DNA from: Gigaspora rosea | Lineage: Eukaryota > Glomeromycota > Glomeromycetes > Diversisporales > Gigasporaceae | Length of the DNA: 64,000 bases | Direction of reading: 5' to 3' | NCBI GenBank assembly: GCA_003550325.1 | Contig: QKWP01000054.1 | Coordinates: 329,410-393,409 of the forward strand | In this document: positions 50,040-61,300 of the stretch, in pieces | Layout of the letters: each line of letters begins with the position of its first letter | Position numbering within the stretch: the first letter of the stretch is position 1 | The notes under the pieces: generated by a model | Databases searched by the model: none | Seen by the model: the letters and a program-made list of their open reading frames with translations, nothing else | What the model was told of the DNA's origin: nothing | Program-made: the position numbers and the translations under genes

Positions 50040-50598
50040 ACAGCTTTAGCAGGTGGAGAAACAGAAACAATTACCATCATTATTATCATTACTTATCACA
50101 ACAGAGAAGGCCTCTTGTAATAAAAAACCTACTTGTTCTATCAGGTTCCTTATTACTGAGGACAAGGTATTGCTATTTATAGTATCAGAGAAGGAACTAT
50201 TTGGAGAAACTGCAGAGGGGCAACTGAAGCATTCATTTTTGTATTGCATATAACAACAGGACCACACACAGCTATACCTCAGTTGATCATTATTTTACAA
50301 GCTTGGGCCATTTCTAATACCTCTTGTACTCCTCTTGTAGTATGCTAGGCATAAATGATCTTATGGCCAATGATAAGTCTAGGTGGAGCCCTTGAATAAA
50401 CATTACCATTTTGTATTCTCAGAGTTGGTTTTCAACTCGTTTTAATTGATGAAAAAGCACCACCATATCCATAACATATTGGTACACAGTTTTCTAGACC
50501 TCGCTTTGAATTAGCAACTCTATATTTCACTGGCATATTAGTATTGACATACAAAAATGTTGATAAAATTAATGGACAAAACTTGTATCCAGGTTATT
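50040..50598. other. Possible coding remnant, unidentified
   Basis: The base composition is less AT-rich than its surroundings, and short frames exist on both strands (50046-50267 minus, 50053-50253 plus). A plus-strand stretch near 50485-50600 reads RPRFELATLYFTGILVLTYK. No family was recognised and stops interrupt every frame. Confidence 0.3.
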
Positions 50599-50599
50599 A

Positions 50600-51012
50600 T
50601 GGTGCAAGACATCTATACTCAACAGTTACACAAGGTGTTTCAATTTAATGGCTATAACTTCTTATCTAAGGGGTTTTAAAAAATCTGACCAGTAACTTTA
50701 TAAAGCTATATCAGCTCTACATATATGCAAAATATCTTTTCAAAATCTCATTACTGTAAGAAGTTTTAGCAGTTTGAAAATTGAAATTTTATATGTAAAT
50801 TTATAAATTTATATATAAAATTTCAATTTTCAAAATGCTAAACTTTCTTACAGTGATGAAATTTTGAAAAGATATTTGGCATATATGTAGAGCTGATATA
50901 GCTTTATGAAGTTACTGGTCAGATTTTTTTAAAACCCCTTAGATAAGAAGTTATAGCCATTTGAAAAATTGAAACACCTCATGTAACTGTTGAGTATAGA
51001 TGTCTTGCACCA
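50600..51012. mobile_element. Foldback MITE with arms of about 200 bp, TA-flanked
   Basis: The ends TGGTGCAAGACATCTATACT and its exact inverse begin a near-complete palindrome. Its arms share AACTGT/ACAGTT, AAGAAGTTATAGCCAT, ATCTGACC and AGCTATATCAGCTCTACATA blocks. TA dinucleotides flank both ends. The loop near 50790-50820 is a TATAAATTTATA palindrome. The hAT transposon at 51018 inserted a few bases beyond its right end. Confidence 0.8.
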
Positions 51013-51537
51013 TATCACAGTAATGGTAAATGACCTGGTCATTTGCCGATTTTTCTAATGACCCAAATGACCTCAAAATGACTGGTCATTGTTGGTCATT
51101 CAAATCTTAGGTCATTTGTAAATGACTCATGACCAAATGACTGCGGTCATTTGGAAATAACCGCGGTTATCTGAGTCATTGGTCATTTCGCATATAGAAT
51201 TGACAACCTATTGGTCATAAAAACCTGTGTAATTAAAATTTATGACTCGAATAACTTTAAAGCTTGAACAAATTAAGTCAATAATGGCCCAACTGACTTT
51301 TTTCAGTTAGCATGGGAAAACCATATATATACTGTACTACAGGAAATTATGTACGAATAGAATAATAAATAATCGACAAGAATAATATAAATAAATAAGA
51401 AATTGTTTTTGATACTCATAATCGTACAAATATATAAGGCGCCTAATTGCAATAATGGTTACTTTTTTTATTATTAAAAAAAATAACGGATTTTGAAATT
51501 TGGAATTAAAATTCGTATAGTATAAGTAGTTAGTAGT

Positions 51538-51538
<1 letters not shown>

Positions 51539-51569
<31 letters not shown>

Positions 51570-51601
51570 AGAAAAAAAAGAAAAAAAAAGAAAAAAAAGA
51601 A
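51539..51601. repeat. A-rich (AAAAAAAAAG)n tract
   Basis: About 60 bp of A-runs separated by single G residues, just before the transposase region. The minus-strand frame across it (poly-Phe) is spurious. Confidence 0.9.
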
Positions 51602-53057
51602 TAAACGTGTGCTTTCATATATGGAAAAACAAATCGTGCTGCATTGTTACATTGGACATTTTCATCTTGTTAAATACGTAGATTGTCGCGAAATTTGTAC
51701 ACGTAATAACTTTTTTACAATGGGTAAGAAAAATCATAACTTCCGGAAATTTTTCACTTGGTCGAACCTGATAGTCCAAAAGCGAATAAGAAGGCGGTCA
51801 GCCTTTCATGTATACGAAAGTATACCTTACTTGTGCCGATTACAAAGCCTGAGTGCTTTGTTTCCAATAAGGCGAAATTATGTCGAAGTCATCTTCGAAA
51901 TTGCCCAAATTTTAAAGAACAATATGCCGCAGACGAAGTTTTGGAGATTATTGCACGCTCGGTACCTGAAGATGCTAAAAAGAATAACAGTGAAGGTAAA
52001 TATATTAAATAGTTCATTTTATAATTGCTCATACAATATATTAATTATTGTTGTTAATAGCAGGCAGAAACATTTCTGATTGCGAAGACAATATTTCTAC
52101 CATGTCTAAAATATCAACATCACATTCTTCATCTACTAATAAATCCATTTTATCGTCTAATAAATCTACATCTGCAAGCTCCTCCACTTCAAAAAAAAGA
52201 CAAACATTTCTTGATAATTGTATTATACGTCAACTATCTGAAAAGAATAATCGGCATTTCGAGAATTTGATCTTATGTATAATTGTATCAAATGGTCTTC
52301 CATTTACCTTCATGGAAAACCAAGAAACAAAAGACGTTTTTAATTTTATAATGCCAACTATGAAACTACCTAATCGGCGAGCGATAGGTAATCGAATTCT
52401 CCCAAAAGTTTCAACGAAATTAACTGAAGCCATTTTAGAACATGCACGTGCAAATAGCGTTGGTGTAACTGCAGTCTTCAATAGCTGGACAAACATAAAG
52501 CAGGAGCACCTTTTTGGTATTGTCTTAATTACTTCTCATGGTTTACCTTTAATTGGAATGCACGTAATATCAGTAATCAACAGTCAAAAACCGAAAATGT
52601 AAAAATTCTTATTAAAAGTGTAATGGATAATGCAGAAAAGGAAGGCATCCGAATTAACTGCTATGTATCAGATTCAGCTGGTGAGTATGCGGTGGCGAGG
52701 TACGTTTAAATATATATTAATGCACTTATATTTATATATGGATATGAACGTTTTTTCTATAGACGACAACTAAGAATCGAATATTCTAATAAGGTTTTTA
52801 TACCTTGTATGGCACATCAGATGAACTTAGTTGTCAGCGATATTTTCAAAGAATCAGATGCATATAAAAGAACATTAAAAAATGCAATACGCATTACAAG
52901 CTATTTTCACTCGACCCCCTATTTTACTGGATTACTACAAGATGAGCAAAGGTCATGTTATGGACAAACCGTCTCTCTTCTTTTCCCGGCCGAGACGCGC
53001 TGGAACAGCATTAACTTTTGTTTTCATTCTATATTGAAAACTGAGGCTGCGCTTAAG

Positions 53058-53392
53058 GGCAGTGTCATTAATCACCTGATTATTTTTTATCAGAGGCCTA
53101 CCCCCCTTCCTCTTTCTTAATATATAAATAGTCAGGTTCTTATATATAATTTCAACTTTTTTTACCCTCCTCCCCCCTAAAAAATCACCTGATTTTTGTT
53201 ACTCCCCTAAGGTAATAATTTATTTTATAATAGGGATGGGAAAAATGCGCATTAATGTGCATGATTAAAGAATCATGCGCACGCATAAATCCATCTCTAT
53301 TTTATAATAAATTAAAATTTTTTACTAAGGAAATTTTGGCATATATTAAAATATTCTAATAAAAAGTTCTATTTATTTTTAATTAAACACTT
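53058..53392. mobile_element. Insert of about 335 bp inside the hAT transposase
   Basis: The transposase sequence stops after ALK (53057) and resumes as ATKFSP (53393). The insert begins with GGGCAGTGTCATTAATCACC, and an inverted relative of this (AATCACCTGATTTTTG to TACTCCCCTAAGG) lies at about 53182-53212, suggesting an inserted MITE. The second half holds the 67-bp foldback at 53232-53298. Confidence 0.5.
53232..53298. mobile_element. 67-bp foldback MITE with 10-bp TSD
   Basis: The ends AGGGATGG and inverted AGAGATGG surround a GCGCATTAATGTGCATGATT stem. A perfect direct repeat ATTTTATAAT flanks it (53222-53231 and 53299-53308). A duplication of 9-10 bp fits Mutator-like targets. A degraded relative lies at 3665-3745. 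Confidence 0.75.
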
Positions 53393-54994
53393 GCGACAAA
53401 ATTTTCACCCACTAGAATCGGATTTGTTAGTACTTCTCAGAGTGGACTTTCGCGGCAACGATTTATGGCAGAAAATTCTAAAACAAGCAAAATGCTTCCA
53501 CCCGATATTATTTCAATCATACAAAGTTCCAATTTTTGGATCCAACTCTATGAACTTCAGGACTTGCTATATCCTTTGTGCTGTGTACTAAATAAACTCC
53601 AGAAAGATGTTGCAAGACTGTACAAGATCGTACATAGTTTTGGATGGCTTATTAAGGTTTTTTCAAACCATAAAGATGAAGATTTTGCGGATCATATGGT
53701 CACCCGATTAGAAAATCAGTGGACTCAATGGGAACAACCACTACTCCTATTATCATTTGTTTTACATCCGAAATATCAGCTTTCCAAGTTTTCTTCTTGC
53801 GTTCCTGGCCTTTCCTATACGCATTTTAGTCAATGGTTGTATTATTATTACCATGTATGGTTCGAGGAAGTACCAACACGCATTTTACGCAAATTTTTGT
53901 CATATCAAAGAGAAGCATTTCCTTTTAGTAATGAGACTTACAGTCAGTTCGATGAAAATGTTATCGATTTTTGGGATTCAGCGAAGGGTATTGCGCCAGA
54001 ATTGTCTCATCTTGCCTTACAATTATTTGGAATATGCGTGAATTTAGCTTCAGTTGAAAGGTTATAGTCGACTATGGGTTTTTTGCATACGAAATGCCAA
54101 AATCGTTTACCAGTATGTACAAATATTTATTTCATTTTAATTTTTTATAGTATATGGTATTAATTTAAATTCTTTATTTTAAGTACGAAAAAGTGCTAGC
54201 AATGAGCCAATTGCGTGGTGATATATTAAGCAAGCGAAAACGTAGTGACGTTGAAATATCTGAACGACAATACAAAAGAATTCACATCGCAGTTCCTATT
54301 CGATCTCAGGATGATAATGAGCAAGAATTAGAAGGATCATATGTAAGTGATAGCAAAACCTGTTCGCCAACCATCGATAATCTGCCAAGTGAAGTAACCA
54401 AAGCGACTGAAGTGACCGAAGTGACCGAAGTGACCGAAATGACCGAAACAACCGAAGAAGATACAGTTGATGAGGCTGAAACATCTGATGAAGAAGAGAA
54501 TTGGTCAAATGTAATTGAGAACTGGGTTGGAATGTTAGACAGTGAAAATCGGTTAGAGAATGGTGAATTGGTAGATAATGAACTACTTGAATTTGAATTT
54601 GAATTTGGTGGGCGCACTACTCACCCAGCAGATGATTCATCGGCAAAATGGAGTTTATTGGATTTATTTGATGATTCATTAGATTCGCCTATTTCTTTTG
54701 TCCTTCAATAAATTCAATAAAATGTAATGAAGTTTATATTGGCATTAAAAATCGTAAAAATTTTGAGAATTTTAGCAATTAAATAAAAAGAAATGCTTTA
54801 ACTTGCCTTAAATTGATTTGGAAATAATTTATGCGCAGTACCATAAATAATTAAAAAACAAACGTACGAACTATACTTATTAGTTGTACTTATTTAAGTA
54901 TGAGATCATCGAGGATGTTATATTTATTTACTCTTAAAATAAATATTATCGCACGGCCCTGCATAGATTGTTTTTTATATGCAACCAGGGGTTT

Positions 54995-55100
54995 GATAAA
55001 AAATTATATTTACTACCGTATAGGCGCAAAATAACGCGCAGGGGTGTAATTTCGAATTTCGGCCTAAATTAAGCATAATTTAGGCCAAAATTCGAATCAC
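54995..55100. repeat. CCGTA..GCGC MITE fragment (family of 56829-56950)
   Basis: TACCGTATAGGCGCAAAATA, then CGCAGGGGTGTAATTTCG and the TTTCGGCCTAAATTAAGCAT palindrome match the element at 56829-56950. The right TIR is replaced here, so it is truncated. Confidence 0.6.
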
Positions 55101-55444
55101 GATATTTCACATTTTTAATAGATAATTTCAAATGACCATAGCAGGTCATCGGGTTCTTGGAATGACCCAGTGACTGGTCACCAGTCATTTGAGTCATTTG
55201 GGTCATTTTAAGTCATTTACCATCACTGCAGCTTTGAGTGGTGATGGCCAAGATTCATTGTGGATATGTAGTACTGTTCGTGGGTTGCTAATACTGATTA
55301 TAGCTGAGGGGTAGGAANTTTAATAGATAATTTCAAATGACCATAGCAGGTCATCGGGTTCTTGGAATGACCCAGTGACTGGTCACCAGTCATTTGAGTC
55401 ATTTGGGTCATTTCAAGTCATTTACCATCACTGCCATATCAATA

Positions 55445-55908
55445 TAAGGCCTAGAAATTTTTCTGGTGTCCCACCACATGGCTGCCATTCCCATTAACTA
55501 GAAATTAATAATAGCTACTCAACAAAGTCCCTGGACATTATTGGCTTCAAAAGCACAACACGCTGTTTCTATCAACTCTAAATGTAGGTATGTTCAAAAG
55601 TTTATTTCTTGAACATGATTATTTTTAATAACTTTATGTAGAGCGTTAGCCGTTTTTGTAGTAGTTGTTAAGTTTTCAGTTGAAATCTTTTTTCCTGGCA
55701 TTCCAAACTATTATCTTCATTGTCATTACCAATATCCAAATAACATTCCATAATTTTAATTAATTAGTTTTATGATTTGTCCTTGATTTAACAAAGCTTT
55801 TTTCTTTAAATTTTCAGATATAATGTTCAATTCTACACAATCGGCACCAAATGCTATACTCATGGTAGAGCTTGATAGCGTTTTGAACCAATTTAGCTTT
55901 GATAATGA
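55445..55908. other. Intergenic, no gene identified
   Basis: AT-rich with a short less AT-rich stretch at 55444-55560. No frame or family was recognised. Confidence 0.4.
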
Positions 55909-55909
55909 C

Positions 55910-56290
55910 TGGGGTTAAATGGTTTAAATTAATAAACTAACACACATAATTACGTGTTATAAGGTTTCTCTTTATTAATATAAATCAATATATAGGATGA
56001 TTACAATAATACTAAATACTATTAACCATTGTTAACTACCCTTCCTTCTTATTGTCTTAAAAAAATTTGTACATGAAGTTACATGAAACTGATGTGCACA
56101 AATCACTTCTCTTTTAATTCATATTCCTCGTTTGGAGTTTTAGTCACTCGATTGAAGCTTTAATCACTCGATTAGAGATTTAATCGCTCGATTGGAGATT
56201 TAATCACCCGACTATGCCATAAACGATGCCCAAATAAGAAATACAAGATGAAAAATAATGATACAAAAAAAAAGGAAAATTTAAGCATGA
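55910..56290 (-). repeat. Dispersed repeat with GATTTAATCACTCG array, copy 2
   Basis: Inverted relative of 22360-22790. GGTTAAATGGTTTAAA, ACACATAATTACGTGTTA and CTCTTTATTAATATAAATCA come first. Then four copies of a GGAGATTTAATCACTCGATT-like motif lead to ATCACCCGACTATGCC. It is more degraded than copy 1. Family unresolved; it may be LTR-derived. Confidence 0.55.
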
Positions 56291-56679
56291 CACCAGTGAT
56301 CATTGATCATGGTACCTAGTATACCCGATCCCGTTGATATCGCCCAACATTACAATCCCGTCTCGATCCTATTATCACGTGTTTTGATCGAAGTCCAATC
56401 CAAACCTTCCTTTACAATATCCACGTTGTGATACATTTCGTTATCTATTAGTATTCCCTTATTAAGTATAAAGGATCTCTGAATACTATGCGACAATGAT
56501 AGAATTACCAAATGAATACCTTTTTGAAATATTTAATAATATCAACCACAGCAAATTCTTATTTTCATATTTTCTTGTGAACTGTCAATGGTGAAGAAAT
56601 ATTGTTCCAATATTGTGGAACAATCCATTATTGTGTTGCAAAGATAAACTTATAAAAATATATCATATCTAATCAAAAA

Positions 56680-57095
56680 TTCAATTGTCAATTGCCTAAT
56701 GGTCTAATTGTCTAATGTCTGTTCAATTGGGTTGAGAATAGACAATGTATATTTAAATAAAAATTTAATTAGACAATATGTCTATTCATAAATTAACTTG
56801 TCAATTGGTCCATCGGTTTAATTTAGTGCATACCGTATTTGCACGTAATAACGCACAGGGGTGTTTTCGAATTTCGGCCTAAATTAAGCTTAATTCGGGC
56901 CATTACTCGAAATAGCGCCCCAGTCCGCTATTACGCGCAAAAAATACGGAATATTAGCTGGATCATAATTAACCAATCAGATTACTATAAACTATATTTT
57001 ATTTGTCTATTGTCTAATGGCGTTGATTAGACATCATTGACCATTAGACTGTCTATTGAGTCTATTGACTTGTCTATTGCCTATTCACAGCCCTG
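56680..57095. mobile_element. Probable hAT-like MITE with GTCTATTG repeats
   Basis: Many copies of TGTCTATTG/CAATAGACA and TGTCTAATG lie at both sides, and the right end is GCCTATTCACAGCCCTG (inverted CAGGGCTGTGAATAGGC, a hAT-like terminus). The left terminus is not clear. The MITE at 56829-56950 is inserted in it. Confidence 0.5.
56829..56950. mobile_element. Foldback MITE, ACCGTATTT ends
   Basis: The left end ACCGTATTTGCACGTAATAA and inverted right end TCCGTATTTTTTGCGCGTAA frame a palindrome centred on TTAAGCTTAA with TTCGGCC/GGGCC arms. A related truncated copy is at 54995-55100. Confidence 0.65.
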
Positions 57096-57429
57096 ATATA
57101 CCTTTTATTATTGAATTCTGAAGAAAAAGCACCATTAATCCCATTTTGTGAAAACCCGTTATTTAAACTCACATTACTTCGATCAACTGCTATAGATTAA
57201 AAGAAGGAATCATAAATTGGCAAGATTATGAAATTTGATACTTTAATTTTACGACAAATATAAAAAGTCGAAGAATATAGTTGAAATAGTTGAATATTCA
57301 TTAATACAATGCTATTACGTTCAAATAAAAAAATTAAGTATAAATATATAGATGAGATTAATAATAACATGGGAGTAAAAGTTGTGGAATTTTTTCATAA
57401 ATTCATTATTAAACTTAACTTTCAAGAAG

Positions 57430-58045
57430 TAAGGGAGTTATCAAATGATCTTCGTTAGGCAGAGGCTTTTTGTGAGAGTTCAACTTTACACTTCCTAACC
57501 ATTCCTCGAGCAAATTTGGTGACGAAGGAATCAAAATACTTGCTGAAGTTCTTCACAAAAACACTATGCTGACCACTTTAAAACTTAGTTATAATCAATT
57601 TAGCTCTCTATAAAAATATCTCTCTAACTTCTTTAAATCTTAATGGCAGCATGCTTGGAGTTAAAGGAAGCAAAGCATTGGCAAAAGCTCTTTGTAAAAA
57701 TATTTCTTTGACCGCCTTGGACCTTTGTTCTAATCAACTCGGTTTTAAGGAATTAAATTAACTTCTCTAGATATTGGAAATAACGAATTGGTTTTAAGGT
57801 GCAAAAATGATTGCAGAAGCTCTTATAAAGAATCTTACTTTAGCCATTTAGATATTAGTAAAAATAAATTGAATGTAAATGATTGGCAGAAGCTCTTTAT
57901 AAAAACACCACCTTAAACCACATTGATAACAACTTTGGCTCTGAGGGAGAAAATGCATTATCTAAAAATTTTCACAAAAATACTACTTCAACTTCTTTAT
58001 ATATCAATTGGAATAAAAAAATTGCCAGAAGCCATTTTAACTGAT
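57430..58045 (+). pseudogene. Decayed leucine-rich repeat (NLRC3/RNH1-like) fragment
   Basis: Plus-strand pieces in changing frames carry ribonuclease-inhibitor-type leucine-rich repeats: TSLNLNGSMLGVKGSKALAK, ALCKNISLTALDLCSNQLGF, LDIGNNELVL and HLDISKNKLNVND. Each unit is about 84 bp, and at least six units are recognisable. Such repeats form protein-binding solenoids. Frame breaks between units and the lack of any start or N-terminal domain mark it as a remnant. It is convergent with the kinase gene on the other strand, whose stop is at 58310. Confidence 0.65.
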
Positions 58046-58309
58046 TAATTAAATTCAGTGAAACTTGAGTATATAATCAACTGAACAGATTTATAACAAA
58101 ATTTTATATGAAAGGCCATGGTTTGAATGAAGGTTTTTTTTTTAGAAGTAATTATGTAATTAATATGATTAATATTTATTTTTTCATAATAAGGCATATA
58201 ATATAGACTTATAAAACTTTTTTTTATGATAAAATTTAAAAAATAAATTATTGATATAAGCTTAAAAAAGATGCTATAACATTTATAATAATTTTTATTG
58301 TAATTAATA

Positions 58310-61300
58310 TTAATTTTTACCAATCCATTTTATTAGAATTTTTTCAAGCTCATCAGTTTTCAGAGGCTTTGTTAGACAATCATTTATTCCTAATTCGATG
58401 CAAATATTTTGTATCTCTTCAGTAAGTGAATTCGTTAGAATAATAATCGGTATATTTGAAACCGGTGGTTTCATTGCTCTAATCGCTCTTGAAACATCAA
58501 AGCCCGACATGATTGGCTAAAGTATAATAATAAATTAATTGTGAACGTAATATATTTCACTTCGACAATAATAAATAAAAACGTACTAAACTTACTAAAT
58601 TACATTCCAATAAAATTAGGGAAATTCTGCAAGAATTTATTTGGTTTATATCTGAATTTGATGAACTTGAATATGAATTATTTAATAAATTAAACTCAGT
58701 ATCAATCAATTTGACTGCTTCTTGACCATTTTTTGATGAGATTGTTGAATAACCAAGTTTTGAGACTTGTTGCAATGTATTCAAAAAAATAAAATTTAAT
58801 TATAGAACTGGTAACTAATAAACTTGCATATTTAAATAAAATTACCTCTAGGCTAATAGAATCATCATCCTAAAATCATATTAAAGAATTTCAGGTATTA
58901 TTATAATATATAAGATGTACTCACTATTCGGCAAAATAAAGAAAAAAGACATACCACACATAAAATACATTTTCCGTTAAAATCTTTACCAGAAGTACAA
59001 TTTCTCTTAATATCTCTTCCAGTTACATTTTCATATATATCTTGACTCTCATTACCAATCTTATGAAGTCCATAATCCCTTACTCGCTTTAGAATATTTT
59101 CATTGGTGCACATACTTGTATTATTTTTGTAAGTATTATCATTTTTTCCCATATGATTAAATTGATTGATTAATTTTTTTAATGTAATTGGAGTATAAAT
59201 AATGGAGGTTGGTCCCGCAACTTTTTCAGTTAATTTTTTTGCTAATTCATTTCCTTCATTATCTGGAAATGCTATAAAGATGATTATCAAATTATTACCA
59301 TTCAGTTCTAATCCTCTTAATTCTAATACGGCTTTCATGACTTCTTCATTATTTTCATAAAAGTTAATAAATGCTATATCATAAGCAGACTGGTTATGTA
59401 ATTCCTTGTATGTATTTGATGCTTTAATAGCTTTGTCAATGGTATCAAATGAATCAACTTTTTCAACCATTTTAAGATATTTTAACATTACGTTTCTCAT
59501 ACTCTCGATTGGATGAATTATTAATATTCGTTGTTGCTTTATATCATGAGGTAATATATAACTTAATTGTTCATCAAATTGTATATTTAATAACGGAGTT
59601 TTTTTAAATTTTGAAATCGTAGTCATTGAAGGTAATATCTCAATGTTCCATGTAAACCAAAATTTACTTCCTTTTCCTAACTGACTTTCTGCATTAATTA
59701 CTCCTCCATTAATTTTTACAAGGCTTTTACATATTGAAAGACCAAGTCCTGTACCATCTTGCTTCCTAGTAATCGACATATCACCTTGTGAAAAGCTTTT
59801 CCAAGCATGTTGTATATATTCAGGTTTCATGCTATTATTATTATGATTATTATTATTATGATTATTATTATGATTATTATTATTATTATTATTATTATTA
59901 AGCTATCAGGCTTATATGTTAAAATACGATGATAATGCATACAATAATAATTAGCTTACCCAATGCCAGTGTCACATAACTCAATTAACAGGACACCTTT
60001 TTTTATCATTTGACCGTAAGTTGGATTCTCATTGTTTTCATCAACAGATTCTTGCGATAGCATTGAAATTGTCAATATGATTTCACCCTTCTCAGTAAAT
60101 TTAATACTAATAAATTAGAATGAATTATTATAAATACTTGGGTTATGAAAATAAAAATAAACAAAAGTATTATATAAATATAATTACGAATTTGATAATA
60201 ATTCGAATAAAACTTGTTTCAGCCTAGTTAATATGCAATAGATAAGTATTAAATTTTAAAATTTTTTTTTCTATAAGATTAATTTAATCACCTTTCAGGA
60301 TCACTCCTAACGTATCTTGGCAATTTATCTACATCATAATTTATAATTAGCTCAATTTTTTTAAACCCAGCCTTTTCTCCAAATATCTCAATTGTATCAT
60401 CAAATAACTCTAACAAATCAAATGCTATGTTTACTAGAGTAATCTTTTGTGCTTCTAATTTTGCTGCATCAAGAATATTATTTATTATAGATAACAAATC
60501 ATCAGAGGAGCGTGTCATGACATTAATCATGTCCGTTTGATCAGCAGTCAACTTAGTACCTTCAAAGGAAGAAAGTACGCCTACTATCGCTCCTAATGGT
60601 GTTCGTAATTCTGTGAAAATAAGATTTATTAGTATAATCAAAATTAAATTTAAAGTATGAGATAAAAATAATATACCATGTGAAGTATTTGCTAATATTT
60701 GACCCTTTGCTTCATCTGCAAGTTCAGTAGCTTTTATCTGAATTTCTTTTACAACTTTCTCTTCTAACAAACTTTTATATGTAACTGCTAGACTTATTTG
60801 ATTCGATATTTGTTGTAAAAAATCTATTTCAGAATCGAGCCAAATAGAATTTGAAGGTCTATATATTTTTATCCATCCCCAAAAACCATCATTTAGCCTT
60901 ATTTCTACCGATAATATGGATACATTTTTACGAACATCATTGCAATACACATCCAAAGAAATATTCATTCCTGAATTGTTGTTTAAATATTCTTGTGAAT
61001 TAGTAAAAATTTGAGATTCATTCCTATCGATATCGTTAATTTCCATGAAAGGATTTGACGAGTCTTCATATAATGCAAGTATTTTGTTATTCTTAAATTC
61101 ATCTTGTTCATTTGAAATAATAATTATTCTTTCACATGGTAATCTATGAAAAATTTCCTCAGCAATATATTTTAATGTTTCCTTTATACTTGAGCCGGAA
61201 AAAAGTTCGGTCGTTATTGAAAGTAATAATTGATTTATTTCTTCTTGCTTACTTTGTTGTAATATTATCTTGCGACGAAGAAGCGAAAGCTCAATATTGG

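Larger units (their letters stand above)
51720..54711 (+). pseudogene. hAT-family transposase (BED finger, RNase H-like core, dimerisation domain), broken
   Basis: Pieces lie in the expected order. A BED-type zinc finger spans 51720-51990 (LSCIRK Cys, then LCRSHLRNCPNF). A likely intron at 51993-52060 has a GTAAAT donor. A Ser/Thr linker and the core with VTAVFNSWTNIKQEHLFGIV follow (52048-52602), then YVSDSAGEYAVAR and PCMAHQMNLVVSDIF (52660-52860). The C-terminal dimerisation domain has LALQLFGICVNLASVERL and STMGFLHTK (53465-54100), and the acidic tail has four VTEVTE-like repeats (54193-54711). The TAG at 54065-54067 stands where the family has Trp in RLWSTMGF. The frame also shifts in the BED exon and is split by an insert at about 53058-53392. 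This transposase catalysed cut-and-paste movement; the copy looks inactive. Confidence 0.85.
51018..55433 (+). mobile_element. hAT transposon with 8-bp TSD and nested inserts
   Basis: The left end CAGTAATGGTAAATGAC and inverted right end CAGTGATGGTAAATGAC are flanked by a perfect CCATATCA duplication (51010-51017 and 55434-55441). Subterminal zones at both ends are full of TGACC/GGTCA and AATGACC motifs. The interior carries a BED-finger hAT transposase on the plus strand, an A-rich tract at 51539-51601 and an insert of about 335 bp. A 115-bp copy of the right end occurs twice (55114-55228 and 55319-55433), separated by foreign DNA and an N at 55318; only the second copy is followed by the matching target-site duplication. 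Confidence 0.9.

Noticed and set aside
54296-54617. Minus-strand Ser/Val-rich frames opposite the transposase tail
   Set aside because: They are shadows of the plus-strand VTEVTE repeats.
58045-58323. Minus-strand frame just after the kinase stop
   Set aside because: Asn/Lys/Ile-rich AT-driven frame in the likely 3' UTR, with no recognisable feature.
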